NCBI GenBank assembly: GCA_947167635.1
Contig: CAMVIT010000056.1
Coordinates: 1 to 16,395 of the forward strand
DNA from: F23-D06 sp947167635
GTDB lineage: Bacteria > Bacteroidota > Bacteroidia > Bacteroidales > WCHB1-69
Length of the DNA: 16,395 bases
Direction: 5' to 3'
Shown one piece after another: positions 1-7,043 of the stretch. Each line of letters starts with the position of its first letter. The first letter of the stretch is position 1. The notes beneath the pieces are model-generated. The model searched no databases. It worked only from the letters and a program-made list of their open reading frames with translations, and was not told where the DNA came from. The position numbers and the translations under genes were made by a program.

Positions 1-334
1 TTGATTTCGGTCCCTCGGCTTTCAGGGCACCGTTGTGCAGGTGCGGCGTCAGTTCATCAATCAGCAGGAGGAATGTGATACCGGCAAGGAATCCTATGGC
101 GGCCGGCAGCACACGCCTCAGTCCTGCGGACAGCTCCCCTTCAAGGGGAGCAACCATCTCGATCGACGGTATCAGCAGCGACCACACGCTGGCGGCCACC
201 ATCACCCCGCTGGCGAACCCCAGCAGCGTCTTCTGCATCCTGTCGGGAATCTCCTTCTTCATGAAGAAGACGAAAGCCGAGCCCAGCATCGTGCCGAGCA
301 GCGGAAGCAGTATTCCGATGATTATGGCATTCAT
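1..334 (-). CDS. ZIP family metal (zinc) transporter, N-terminal part, cut by the window edge
   Basis: Reading leftwards from an ATG at 334, the frame stays open to the window edge (111 codons). The protein begins MNAIIIGILLPLLGTMLGS, has a second hydrophobic segment (LLGFASGVMVAASVWSLLIP) and a third ending LLLIDELTPHLHNG. The layout of short hydrophobic helices with a DELTPHLH motif fits the ZIP family, inner-membrane carriers that move Zn2+ or related divalent cations into the cytoplasm. An ATG five bases upstream runs straight into a stop, so 334 is the only sensible start. The C-terminal half, with the main metal-binding helices, lies outside the window. It follows the methyltransferase gene at 384-1010 by about 50 bases on the same strand. 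Family assignment is from recognition of the helix pattern and motif. Confidence 0.8.
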   Translation of the reverse strand, partial: MNAIIIGILLPLLGTMLGSAFVFFMKKEIPDRMQKTLLGFASGVMVAASVWSLLIPSIEMVAPLEGELSAGLRRVLPAAIGFLAGITFLLLIDELTPHLHNGALKAEGPKS

Positions 335-354
335 TACATTAATCTTTCACGCTG

Positions 355-362
355 CAAAAATG
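355..362 (-). promoter_or_regulatory. Possible -7 element of the ZIP transporter gene
   Basis: On the minus strand this reads CATTTTTG followed by C, one base from the TATTTTTGC seen before most genes here. It sits 20 bases upstream of the ATG at 334, within the spacing seen at the other promoters. No clear TTTG at -33, so this is tentative. Confidence 0.3.
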
Positions 363-383
363 CACATTTTTTCGCCAGGTTGA

Positions 384-1010
384 TCATTTCCTCGCCGTCG
401 CGCACAGCCACCGCTTTTCCTCGTTCACCGTGATGTTGAGGTCGCGGAAGCCGACATTCGTCAGATGGCGCCTGATTTCTTCCGGCGTGTAGGTGTGCAT
501 ACCCTCGATCATGCTCTCCCATTTGGCATCCATTTCGCCGCTGCCGTCTGATTCGTTGACAATGACGAATTGACCGCCGGGTTTCAGCACCCTTTTCACC
601 TCGTTGAAGCAATGCTCGATGTCGGGCCAGAAGTAGATGGTCTCGAAGGCGGTCACCACGTCGAACGAGCCTTCGGCGAACGGGAGGTTGACGACATTAC
701 CTTCCAAAACCTTGCAGCGGCCTTCCCGAATGGCTTTGACGTTCACTTTCGTTGATTTCCGTACGGATACCGGTGAGAAATCGATACCCGTGACGCATCC
801 CTGGAGGGTGCGTTGCAGCAGCCGGGCGATATTCGCGCCTCCGCCGCACCCGATGTCGAGAATGCGGTCGTCGCGGCCAATCGTCACCACTGCCAACGCC
901 CAATTCGCCATCGCAGCGTGACCGCCGCCGTTCATTCCATTCACCATTATTTTGCCTAAAAAGCCCTCCGGCTTTCTTGCATTGCTGAAAAATTTGCTCA
1001 AAAGTCCCAT
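384..1010 (-). CDS. Class I SAM-dependent methyltransferase (UbiE/type 11-like)
   Basis: A 208-residue cytosolic protein with the class I SAM-binding fold. Motif I is ILDIGCGGGA at residues 50-59, the ribose-binding acidic residue is D77 in GIDFS, and the post-motif LPFAEGSFDVV (109-119) and RVLKPGGQFVI (140-150) are typical of methyltransferase families 11 and 25. The substrate cannot be read from the sequence. The frame can be extended to 1079, but that would overlap the upstream gene by 58 bases. The Met at 1010 starts MGLLSKFFSNARKPEGFLGK, the usual N-terminus of this Bacteroidales group, and lies 11 bases after the stop of the upstream methyltransferase, so the two are probably co-transcribed. 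Confidence 0.85.
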   Translation of the reverse strand: MGLLSKFFSNARKPEGFLGKIMVNGMNGGGHAAMANWALAVVTIGRDDRILDIGCGGGANIARLLQRTLQGCVTGIDFSPVSVRKSTKVNVKAIREGRCKVLEGNVVNLPFAEGSFDVVTAFETIYFWPDIEHCFNEVKRVLKPGGQFVIVNESDGSGEMDAKWESMIEGMHTYTPEEIRRHLTNVGFRDLNITVNEEKRWLCATARK

Positions 1011-1021
1011 AATTTGTGTGT

Positions 1022-1816
1022 TTATTTCTTTCCTTTTAAGATGGCCGACCCAATTAAGGTCATCCATTTGGCCTCCCACGGGGACATGAACATGCCGTGG
1101 GTGGTGTCAATAAGATCCACCTCCTCATAGCCCATTTCCTTCAATCGTTGCACAAAGGCACGCATATCGCCGTACATCATGCGCGAGAAGACGTCGTGGA
1201 TGGCGAAGGTGCCACCTTTCTTCAGCACGCGCAGTGTCTCCAGCAAAATGGCCTGTCGGTCGCGACTGGGGATGTTGTGATAGACATAGTTGCTGGTCAC
1301 CGCGTCGAAAGTCTCGTCCGGGAAATCCAGTTTCAGCGCATTGCCTTTGGCGAAAGAAGTGCGGTCGTCCACCCCTTCGGCCTTTGCGTTTTCCTCGCAA
1401 AGCGTCTGGTTGTAGGAGGCGTATTCCACGCCCCATCTGTCGATGCCGACTATTCTGGCTTGCGGGTTGCGCTTGGCGACGGCGATAGTCAAGGCACCGC
1501 TGCCGCAACCCACATCAAGACCTTTGCCGCCCTCGGGAAGGATGACATGCTGCGAAAGACCTTCGATGATCTGTTTCGACATCTGTCGTTTTCCGTCGTA
1601 TGAGAAAGCCCTGTGCAACAGCCACATCCACAATGCAATCAATGCCAATGCGATGGCGAGCACGAGGAAGACGATTTTCAGGATGGTCTTCAAAGTGCCG
1701 GCGGCAAGCAGGCCGCTCACGCCAAAGACGAGGAACAAAACAAGGCTGGCCGCGGCCCCGCCCAAAGTTCCTAAAATCATACCTTTCGGAATCCAGTTTT
1801 TGTAATTCGGTTTCAT
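1022..1816 (-). CDS. Membrane-anchored class I SAM-dependent methyltransferase
   Basis: A 264-residue protein starting MKPNYKNWIPKGMILGTLGG. Two hydrophobic segments, roughly residues 11-35 and 46-67, should anchor it in the inner membrane. A cytosolic SAM-binding domain follows, with GLDVGCGSGA at 99-108, GIDRWG around 124-129, and RVLKKGGTFAIHDVF further on. The anchor suggests a hydrophobic or membrane-bound substrate, but that is inference. The frame can be extended ten codons upstream to 1846; the Met at 1816 is preferred because a GGACAG purine stretch lies just before it and a -7-like box fits its distance. It is the first gene of a minus-strand group with the methyltransferase at 384-1010. 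Confidence 0.82.
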   Translation of the reverse strand: MKPNYKNWIPKGMILGTLGGAAASLVLFLVFGVSGLLAAGTLKTILKIVFLVLAIALALIALWMWLLHRAFSYDGKRQMSKQIIEGLSQHVILPEGGKGLDVGCGSGALTIAVAKRNPQARIVGIDRWGVEYASYNQTLCEENAKAEGVDDRTSFAKGNALKLDFPDETFDAVTSNYVYHNIPSRDRQAILLETLRVLKKGGTFAIHDVFSRMMYGDMRAFVQRLKEMGYEEVDLIDTTHGMFMSPWEAKWMTLIGSAILKGKK

Positions 1817-1843
1817 AATCTGTCCATTTGATATTTCCGACGG

Positions 1844-1851
1844 CAAAAATC
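1844..1851 (-). promoter_or_regulatory. Possible -7 element for the two methyltransferase genes
   Basis: Reads GATTTTTG followed by CC on the minus strand, one base off the local consensus TATTTTTGC and 27 bases before the ATG at 1816. The 301-base divergent gap 1817-2117 otherwise holds the promoter of the plus-strand gene (2074-2081) and no convincing coding sequence. Confidence 0.3.
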
Positions 1852-2073
1852 CGATATTACCGAATGTGGCGATATCACAATAAGTGGTTATTTTCGGGCG
1901 AGGGATTCATCAAAGTACATTATCTGTTTTTGAGTTATCTTATATATTGTCAAAGATGATTAACAAAACATCTCATCAAGGTCCAGTATACGACTTTTCG
2001 GATATAGCCAAAAGTGAGTAACCCTTCTTTGAAACTCCCATAAACAGGGGAACTTGAGCGGATGGACAAATAG

Positions 2074-2081
2074 TACTTTTG
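2074..2081 (+). promoter_or_regulatory. -7 promoter element (TACTTTTG)
   Basis: TACTTTTG followed by C matches the Bacteroidetes -7 consensus TAnnTTTG. A CTTG at 2053-2056, with a 17-base spacer, is a weak -33 candidate. It precedes the ATG at 2118 by 36 bases. A TTG start that extends the frame to 2079 would lie inside this box, which argues against the longer protein. Confidence 0.55.
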
Positions 2082-2117
2082 CCGTGCAAAAATGAAATAA
2101 CATTATTAATAGTAAAT

Positions 2118-4649
2118 ATGGCAAAAAAATTATCCATTCAAAGAATCCTGATCTTGGCGGCATTTGTGCTGTCATCCTTCGCGCTAAGCGCACAAACGAC
2201 CACCTCCGACACCATCGGCAGTGGCACAACGACTTCTATTCATTCGGCAATGCCGGGCGCATACGGCTACCACTTGTCAGCCGCGCTGTATCTCGGCAAC
2301 GAAATCAACCATTCGGCCGGCAACATCGAATCGCTTTCCTACCACCTCTCGTTCGGAGTTTATCCGACAGACGACGGTGACAAGCGGGTCAAGATTTACT
2401 TGTTGGAGACCTCCAATCCGTCCATTGATTTGTCACAGACTTGGGGCTCTTTGGTGAGCGCCGCCACGCTGGTGTATGACTCCCTCGGCTGCGACATCCA
2501 GTGGGATGACTATTGGAAAGAGTTTGTCTTTTCGCAACCTTTCCCCTACGGCGGCGGCAATCTGATTGTTTTGGTGGAAGGCGAAGCCTGCGACCCTTCT
2601 CCCGGCATGGGAGACTGTGAAACAGAGATTTACGTCAACAGCGGGACGGTCAACAACTGTTGGAACAGGGTGCAGGACGGGACACAGATTTCCTTCACCA
2701 CGGTGATGGATTCCATTCCAGAGGGCACGCACGGCAACCATTACGACCGCCCGAACATCGTGTTTACTTTCAGTTCCGGCGAACCATCCTCCCCAGACAC
2801 CAATTGTGTGTTGACACTCCCGATGATGGAAACCTTCGAAGGATATCCAGGGAACTTCTCGGCCATTCCTGCATGCTGGACCAAAATCTCGCAGGAATAC
2901 AACCAATTTTACGACAGCTATTACCCTGTTATCAACGGAGGCAGCATGAGCGATCCCAACCAGTCGGTGATGTTCATTCTGATGAACTCTTATTCGTCGT
3001 ATCTCATTTTGCCCGCCCTGGACAGTGTCTGGTCCATGCAGAATGTCTCGATGTCGTTCAACTTCAAGTCCGCCCAGCAGAACATCACGCGAATGGTGGT
3101 GGGGGTGATGTCGGATCCATCCGACACACTGACCTTTGTGCCGGTGGATACCGTGTGGCGCGAGGGCAGCGTCAGCGGCTGGGAACCCAAGGAGATCAAT
3201 TTCGCCACCTATGCCAACACAGGCCGTCACATCGCCTTCTGGTTCAGCAAGGCCAACTCCACCCATATTTTCCCGAGCTGCTTCATCGACAACGTGGCCG
3301 TGTTTGAGACTCCCGACTGCACGCCGCCCGTTCAGATTTCCGCCGGCGTGGACAGTCTCGATGCCACCATCTCTTGGACTTATACGAACAATGCCTACGG
3401 CGCCAGAGTTTACTACAAGACCTCTGTTGATTCCCTTTTCGACTCCGTTGAAGTTTATACGGACAACTATTACTTACTGCCAAATCTACCTTACAATACT
3501 GTTTATCAATATTATATCATCACCCTTTGCAACGGAGGCGGCGAATCGGCACCTTCGCAGATTTTCACTTTTTCAACGCCTTGCGAGACGGTCACGCAAT
3601 TCCCGTGGACCGACAGTTTCGAAAACGGACTGGGTTGCTGGTCGTTAGATGCCTCTTCGGCCGGACAGGATTGGCAGGTGGTCGCCACCGGCAGCAATCC
3701 GACTTGTGCGCCATACTCCGGAAGCGCGATGATGAAATACGACTGTTGGAGTTTTCCGTCGGACAGCTGGGGCACGATGACCTCGCCCGCTCTGGCCATC
3801 CCGCAAGACATGACCCTCTCGTTTGCCTACTTCAAGCAGGACATCTATCAGGCGAATGACAAAATCGAGGTTTTTGTCAACACCTCGGCAGACACGGCCA
3901 ACGCGACGCTCCTGACCACCGTTTTCGGATACGATCCCTCCATGAGCGGCTGGGACACCGTTTCCGTGGCCGTCCCCGTGCAGAATGAGGCGGTGTATCT
4001 GATTTTCAAGGCCACTTCCGACTACGGATACAACCTTTTCATGGACAACGTGACAGTGGATTTCTACACGCCGGAGGACACCACGGTGGTGGTCGATACC
4101 GTTTATGTCGTTCTGGACGAGAGCATTTGCGACGGCGAGAGCTTTGAGTTCGGTGACGGCAACTACACCACAGCCGGCAGCTACACGTACACATCCAACG
4201 ACACCGTTTACACGCTGACCCTGACGGTGAACCCGACGTACAACATCACCATCAACGACAGTATCACGGCAGGAGAAACCTACACACAGTACGGTTTTAA
4301 CGAAAGCGCGGCGGGTACTTACACGCAGAACCTGACCACGGTCAACGGTTGTGACAGCGTCATCACGCTGTATTTGACGGTGTTGACCGGTGTGAATGAG
4401 TATGGCGGAATGGATTTCTCCGTCGCACCCAATCCCGCGCACGACTATGTGATAGTGTCAGTGAAAAATGCCAACGTGGAGATGGCAGTGGAGTTACTGG
4501 ATATCAGCGGGCGTGTTTTGAGAACGCAGCGGCTGGCGGCGGGGGAATCGACGCTGAGACTGGAACGCGGCAACCTGCCGAATGGAATCTATATGTTGCG
4601 GATGACCTCCCACGGCCAAAAGCAGACACGGAAGGTGATTTTCCGATAG
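2118..4649 (+). CDS. Secreted modular surface protein with type IX secretion (T9SS) C-terminal sorting domain
   Basis: An 843-residue protein. Residues 1-25 are a signal peptide (basic MAKKLSIQR, then a hydrophobic core, cleavage expected after ALSA). Residues 27-228 form an N-terminal module that I do not recognise. Residues about 229-400 and 490-654 look like two choice-of-anchor J / cleaved-adhesin-like beta-sandwiches; the second starts WTDSFENGLGCWS and ends in a FMDNVTV strand. A fibronectin III-like stretch (400-489) lies between them. Residues 655-760 hold two short repeats, the second with the NGCDSVITLYLTV motif common in Bacteroidales surface proteins. From about residue 772, NPAHDY to LPNGIYMLRM and the terminal KVIFR form a type A T9SS sorting domain. 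The protein should cross the outer membrane by T9SS and be released or attached to the surface. No catalytic motif is seen, so adhesion or carbohydrate contact is only a guess. Confidence 0.85.
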   Translation: MAKKLSIQRILILAAFVLSSFALSAQTTTSDTIGSGTTTSIHSAMPGAYGYHLSAALYLGNEINHSAGNIESLSYHLSFGVYPTDDGDKRVKIYLLETSNPSIDLSQTWGSLVSAATLVYDSLGCDIQWDDYWKEFVFSQPFPYGGGNLIVLVEGEACDPSPGMGDCETEIYVNSGTVNNCWNRVQDGTQISFTTVMDSIPEGTHGNHYDRPNIVFTFSSGEPSSPDTNCVLTLPMMETFEGYPGNFSAIPACWTKISQEYNQFYDSYYPVINGGSMSDPNQSVMFILMNSYSSYLILPALDSVWSMQNVSMSFNFKSAQQNITRMVVGVMSDPSDTLTFVPVDTVWREGSVSGWEPKEINFATYANTGRHIAFWFSKANSTHIFPSCFIDNVAVFETPDCTPPVQISAGVDSLDATISWTYTNNAYGARVYYKTSVDSLFDSVEVYTDNYYLLPNLPYNTVYQYYIITLCNGGGESAPSQIFTFSTPCETVTQFPWTDSFENGLGCWSLDASSAGQDWQVVATGSNPTCAPYSGSAMMKYDCWSFPSDSWGTMTSPALAIPQDMTLSFAYFKQDIYQANDKIEVFVNTSADTANATLLTTVFGYDPSMSGWDTVSVAVPVQNEAVYLIFKATSDYGYNLFMDNVTVDFYTPEDTTVVVDTVYVVLDESICDGESFEFGDGNYTTAGSYTYTSNDTVYTLTLTVNPTYNITINDSITAGETYTQYGFNESAAGTYTQNLTTVNGCDSVITLYLTVLTGVNEYGGMDFSVAPNPAHDYVIVSVKNANVEMAVELLDISGRVLRTQRLAAGESTLRLERGNLPNGIYMLRMTSHGQKQTRKVIFR

Positions 4650-4688
4650 GCACTTCGTCAATGTAACGGACATTTCGTCCTTTGTCTT

Positions 4689-4725
4689 AATTCCGCGACC
4701 CAAGTTTGATTTGAGTCGCGGAATT
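4689..4725. terminator. Hairpin terminator after the T9SS protein gene
   Basis: AATTCCGCGAC at 4689-4699 pairs perfectly with GTCGCGGAATT at 4715-4725 (11 bp, 15-base loop), followed by TTTTGTGTATTTTTG. It sits 40 bases after the stop at 4649 and fits a Rho-independent terminator. Its loop contains two TTTG motifs that may also serve as the -33 element of the next promoter. Confidence 0.6.
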
Positions 4726-4730
4726 TTGTG

Positions 4731-4738
4731 TATTTTTG
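4731..4738 (+). promoter_or_regulatory. -7 promoter element of the sirtuin gene (TATTTTTG)
   Basis: TATTTTTG followed by C, 18 bases before the ATG at 4757. TTTG at 4705-4708 (22-base spacer) or 4710-4713 (17-base spacer), both in the terminator loop, could be the -33 element. Confidence 0.6.
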
Positions 4739-4756
4739 CATTGTTTTTTTGATATT

Positions 4757-5590
4757 ATGGAAATAGAGAAACTACGAAAAGCATTGCAATCCGCCGACGC
4801 CATCATCGTCGGTGCCGGCGCGGGACTATCGACCTCGGCGGGCTTCACCTATTCCGGTGAACGCTTCCATCAACACTTTGCCGACTTCATCGGGAAATAC
4901 GGATTCACCGATATGTACTCCGCGGGCTTCTACCCGTTTCCCACCGAGGAGGGACATTGGGCCTACTGGAGCCGCCACATCTACTACAACCGCTACGTGC
5001 CCGCACCAAAGCCCGTCTATGACAATTTGCTCAAACTCCTGAAAGACAAGGACTATTTCGTCATCACCACCAATGTCGATCACCAGTTCCAGAAGGCAGG
5101 ATTTGACAAAAAACGGCTGTTCTACACACAAGGCGACTACGGCCTGTTCCAATGCGCGAAACCTTGTCACCAGAAAACCTACGACAACGAGGAATTGGTG
5201 AAACGGATGATTGCGGAACAGATGGATATGCGCATTCCTTCGGAATTGATTCCGCGTTGTCCCGTCTGCGGCGGTCCGATGAAGGTCAACCTGCGCGCCG
5301 ACGAGACCTTTGTGGAGGACGAGGGCTGGCACGCGGCGTCGGAACGATACACCGAATTTATCCGGCGGCACAAAGACGGCAAGGTGTTGTTCCTGGATTT
5401 GGGCAGCGGCGGCAACACGCCCGTCATCTTCAAGATCCCCTTCATCCGTTGGACGATGCAGAACCCGAACGCCATCTACGCCACAGTCAATCTGGGCGAG
5501 GCGTTCACCGTGGAGCAAATCAAGGATAGGTCGATTGTGATAGATGCCGATATTGCGGAAGTGTTGGAAAAATTAAAAATGATGAATTAA
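4757..5590 (+). CDS. Class M sirtuin (SirTM-like), putative NAD-dependent protein ADP-ribosyltransferase
   Basis: A 277-residue SIR2-fold protein. GAGAGLSTSAGF (19-30) is the NAD-binding loop and SGERF (33-37) follows it. TTNVD at 104-108 carries the conserved N106 and D108. YTQGDYG at 123-129 has Gln125 where classical sirtuins have their catalytic His. The N106 to Q125 distance (19) equals that recalled for N118/Q137 of Staphylococcus aureus SirTM. Cysteines 133, 137, 168 and 171 form the zinc site. Class M sirtuins ADP-ribosylate a lipoylated GcvH-like carrier and are reversed by an operon-encoded zinc macrodomain; such a gene lies at 7661-8449. No GcvH-L, lipoate ligase or flavin oxidoreductase partner is visible. 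The frame extends to a TTG at 4736, but that lies in the promoter. The class assignment is strong; the target here is unknown. Confidence 0.85.
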   Translation: MEIEKLRKALQSADAIIVGAGAGLSTSAGFTYSGERFHQHFADFIGKYGFTDMYSAGFYPFPTEEGHWAYWSRHIYYNRYVPAPKPVYDNLLKLLKDKDYFVITTNVDHQFQKAGFDKKRLFYTQGDYGLFQCAKPCHQKTYDNEELVKRMIAEQMDMRIPSELIPRCPVCGGPMKVNLRADETFVEDEGWHAASERYTEFIRRHKDGKVLFLDLGSGGNTPVIFKIPFIRWTMQNPNAIYATVNLGEAFTVEQIKDRSIVIDADIAEVLEKLKMMN

Positions 5591-5690
5591 GAATGAAATG
5601 ATGTTGGTGTGAGATTATTTTATTCATTTTCTATGTGTTGTTGCAGTATTCAAAACACAGAAGAAAGTGACGATTCATGACAGGAAACGT

Positions 5691-5975
5691 TTACCTGAAC
5701 AAATCCGAATGTGTGCCCGTGTGGTAAAGGGAAATAACCCTGATGGTCTCTTTCTTTCTATAGATCAGCAACCAATCCGAACTGATGTGGCATTCCCGAT
5801 AATCTTTGTAGTTACCAGTGAGTGAATGGTCCCTGTATTGCTCGGGAAGGTTTTTCCCCGCCTGCAACATGTCTGTGACATTCTTCAATTGAGACAAGTC
5901 AAGTCCCCTGCGTTTGGCAAGTTTCAAATCCTTGAGGAACTTGCCACCGTATTCCAATTCATATTTATTGGTCAT
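5691..5975 (-). CDS. YafQ/RelE-family type II toxin (mRNA endonuclease)
   Basis: A 94-residue protein of normal length for the YafQ branch of the RelE superfamily, ribosome-dependent mRNA interferases. The key YafQ residues are present and nearly co-linear with E. coli numbering: H50 (RDHSL), H63 (ECHIS), D67 and W68 (SSDWLLIY), and the terminal THSDLF with H89 and F93. The gene overlaps the end of the upstream antitoxin by 4 bases (ATGA), the usual coupled antitoxin-toxin order. The catalytic set looks complete, so the toxin is probably active. It runs convergent to the sirtuin gene, 100 bases from its stop. Confidence 0.9.
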   Translation of the reverse strand: MTNKYELEYGGKFLKDLKLAKRRGLDLSQLKNVTDMLQAGKNLPEQYRDHSLTGNYKDYRECHISSDWLLIYRKKETIRVISLYHTGTHSDLFR

Positions 5976-6205
5976 AGTGTCTCCAACAACTTCCCAAGAT
6001 TATCACATTTCATCACTTTGCCGGCTTCCGCATCGCGGATGGCCTGCATGGTTTCCTCATTCAGATAAGCGCCACTCTCAGGGTCATAGAGCGCGTCAGA
6101 GGGCACACTCTCACGCACCGACCACCCCATTCTCTCGCTTAACTTGCGAAGAAAAGAAATATCCCTCCTTGGAATATTAATACTCATTGTCACAACGTTT
6201 CCCAT
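5972..6205 (-). CDS. Antitoxin of the YafQ-type toxin (RelB/DinJ-like role)
   Basis: A 77-residue protein directly upstream of and overlapping the toxin gene. The N-terminal part (MSINIPRRDISFLRKLSERMGW) resembles the strand-helix DNA-binding end of such antitoxins. The C-terminal YLNEETMQAIRDAEAGK is a stretch seen repeatedly in Bacteroidales antitoxins paired with RelE/YafQ toxins. Translation can start at 6205 or six codons later at 6187; 6205 is kept because the promoter box at 6234-6241 fits it. It is expected to neutralise the toxin and repress its own promoter. Confidence 0.8.
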   Translation of the reverse strand: MGNVVTMSINIPRRDISFLRKLSERMGWSVRESVPSDALYDPESGAYLNEETMQAIRDAEAGKVMKCDNLGKLLETL

Positions 6206-6233
6206 AATTCTATGTTTTTTCTATATTGATTTG

Positions 6234-6241
6234 CAAAAATA
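6234..6241 (-). promoter_or_regulatory. -7 promoter element of the YafQ/antitoxin operon
   Basis: TATTTTTG followed by C on the minus strand, 28 bases upstream of the ATG at 6205. No clear -33 TTTG. It is divergent from the abiE promoter at 6383-6390. Confidence 0.5.
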
Positions 6242-6327
6242 GAAAAAATCCGATTATAATCACATTTCGTGAAACTATTTTCCCTATTCTGGCGTGTTTC
6301 AATTGTACAAGGTTCAGGAACAAACTG

Positions 6328-6346
6328 CAAAATTTTACATAGAAAA
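6328..6346 (+). promoter_or_regulatory. Upstream motif CAAAATTTTACATAGAAAA, copy 1
   Basis: A 19-base motif ending 36 bases before the -7 box TATTTTTG of the abiE genes. A copy with two differences lies at 13358-13376, ending 34 bases before the TATTTTTG of the catA remnant. The shared motif and spacing suggest a regulator site or a common promoter cassette. A 10-base GCAAAATTTT also recurs at 6371-6380, nearer the box. Confidence 0.4.
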
Positions 6347-6382
6347 AAGAGGAGGATTTCAAGAAGGTATGCAAAATTTTGC

Positions 6383-6390
6383 TATTTTTG
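6383..6390 (+). promoter_or_regulatory. -7 promoter element of the abiE genes (TATTTTTG)
   Basis: TATTTTTG followed by C, 20 bases before the ATG at 6411. A TTTC at 6357-6360 (22-base spacer) is a weak -33 candidate. Confidence 0.55.
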
Positions 6391-6410
6391 CAATCTGAAA
6401 TAAATCCAAA

Positions 6411-7043
6411 ATGGAAAAGAATCTTTGGAAAGAAATTGGAAACACCCCGATTGACTTTGCAACTTTGGCTTCGTTTTTTCCGGAGCATAAGTGCAAGTAT
6501 AATAAAATCAGTGCTTTAGAGAAAGAAGAAACCCTTCTGCGACTAAAGCAAGGACTTTATGTGCCCACATCGCAAGCATCGGGTCAGCTTCTGTCGGAAG
6601 GCTTAATAGCCAATCATCTATATGGTCCCTCATACGTGTCGTTGCAATATGCTTTGAGATATTATGGCTTGATTCCAGAACAAGTTTTTACAGTTTCATC
6701 CATAACGACGAAGCGTAGCCGCGTCTTCCACAATTCTTTGGCAAGATTTGAATACGTTCACACGAGTGACGATGCTTTTAGCATTGGTGTTAGAATAGAA
6801 AAAACGGTAAACGGAACCTCGTTTCTGATTGCTTCGCCTGAAAAAGCCCTTTGCGACTTGATAGCGGATATCTCATACCTCAATTTACGCTACAAGAATG
6901 AGATTTTGATTTGGCTGGAAGAGGACATTCGCTTTAACATGGACGAACTCTCCCGCTTCGACACGGGCATTTTGAGAGAGTATGCAAAAGTGGGAAAGAA
7001 AAAGAATATGATTAATCAACTCATTAAAATTATTGAATCATGA
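6411..7043 (+). CDS. AbiEi-type antitoxin (type IV toxin-antitoxin, abortive infection)
   Basis: A 210-residue protein with a predicted winged-helix N-terminus (LLRLKQGLYVP, residues 42-52) and the family hallmark YGPSYVSLQYALRYYGLIPE at 71-90, followed by SSITTKRSR. ASPEKALCDL (141-150) is also typical. AbiEi proteins bind their own promoter and counteract the AbiEii nucleotidyltransferase toxin without direct binding. The stop overlaps the ATG of the next gene (ATGA at 7040), so the pair is translationally coupled. The gene is visibly more AT-rich than the sirtuin and macrodomain genes, consistent with horizontal arrival. Its partner toxin has lost its catalytic core, so this antitoxin may have nothing left to neutralise. 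Confidence 0.88.
   Translation: MEKNLWKEIGNTPIDFATLASFFPEHKCKYNKISALEKEETLLRLKQGLYVPTSQASGQLLSEGLIANHLYGPSYVSLQYALRYYGLIPEQVFTVSSITTKRSRVFHNSLARFEYVHTSDDAFSIGVRIEKTVNGTSFLIASPEKALCDLIADISYLNLRYKNEILIWLEEDIRFNMDELSRFDTGILREYAKVGKKKNMINQLIKIIES

Noticed and set aside
2433..3266. 277-residue minus-strand ORF within the T9SS protein gene
   Set aside because: It is an antisense reading of a GC-rich repetitive surface-protein gene; the plus-strand product has clear domains.
3645..4442. 265-residue minus-strand ORF within the T9SS protein gene
   Set aside because: Same cause; composition is rich in Val, Arg and Gly without family motifs, and the plus strand carries the sorting domain.
4826..5518. 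230-residue minus-strand ORF opposite the sirtuin gene
   Set aside because: The plus-strand protein has a complete sirtuin motif set, so the opposite frame is a shadow.
6210..6488. 92-residue minus-strand ORF before the antitoxin gene
   Set aside because: It overlaps the abiE promoter and the start of AbiEi and reads as AT-rich noise.
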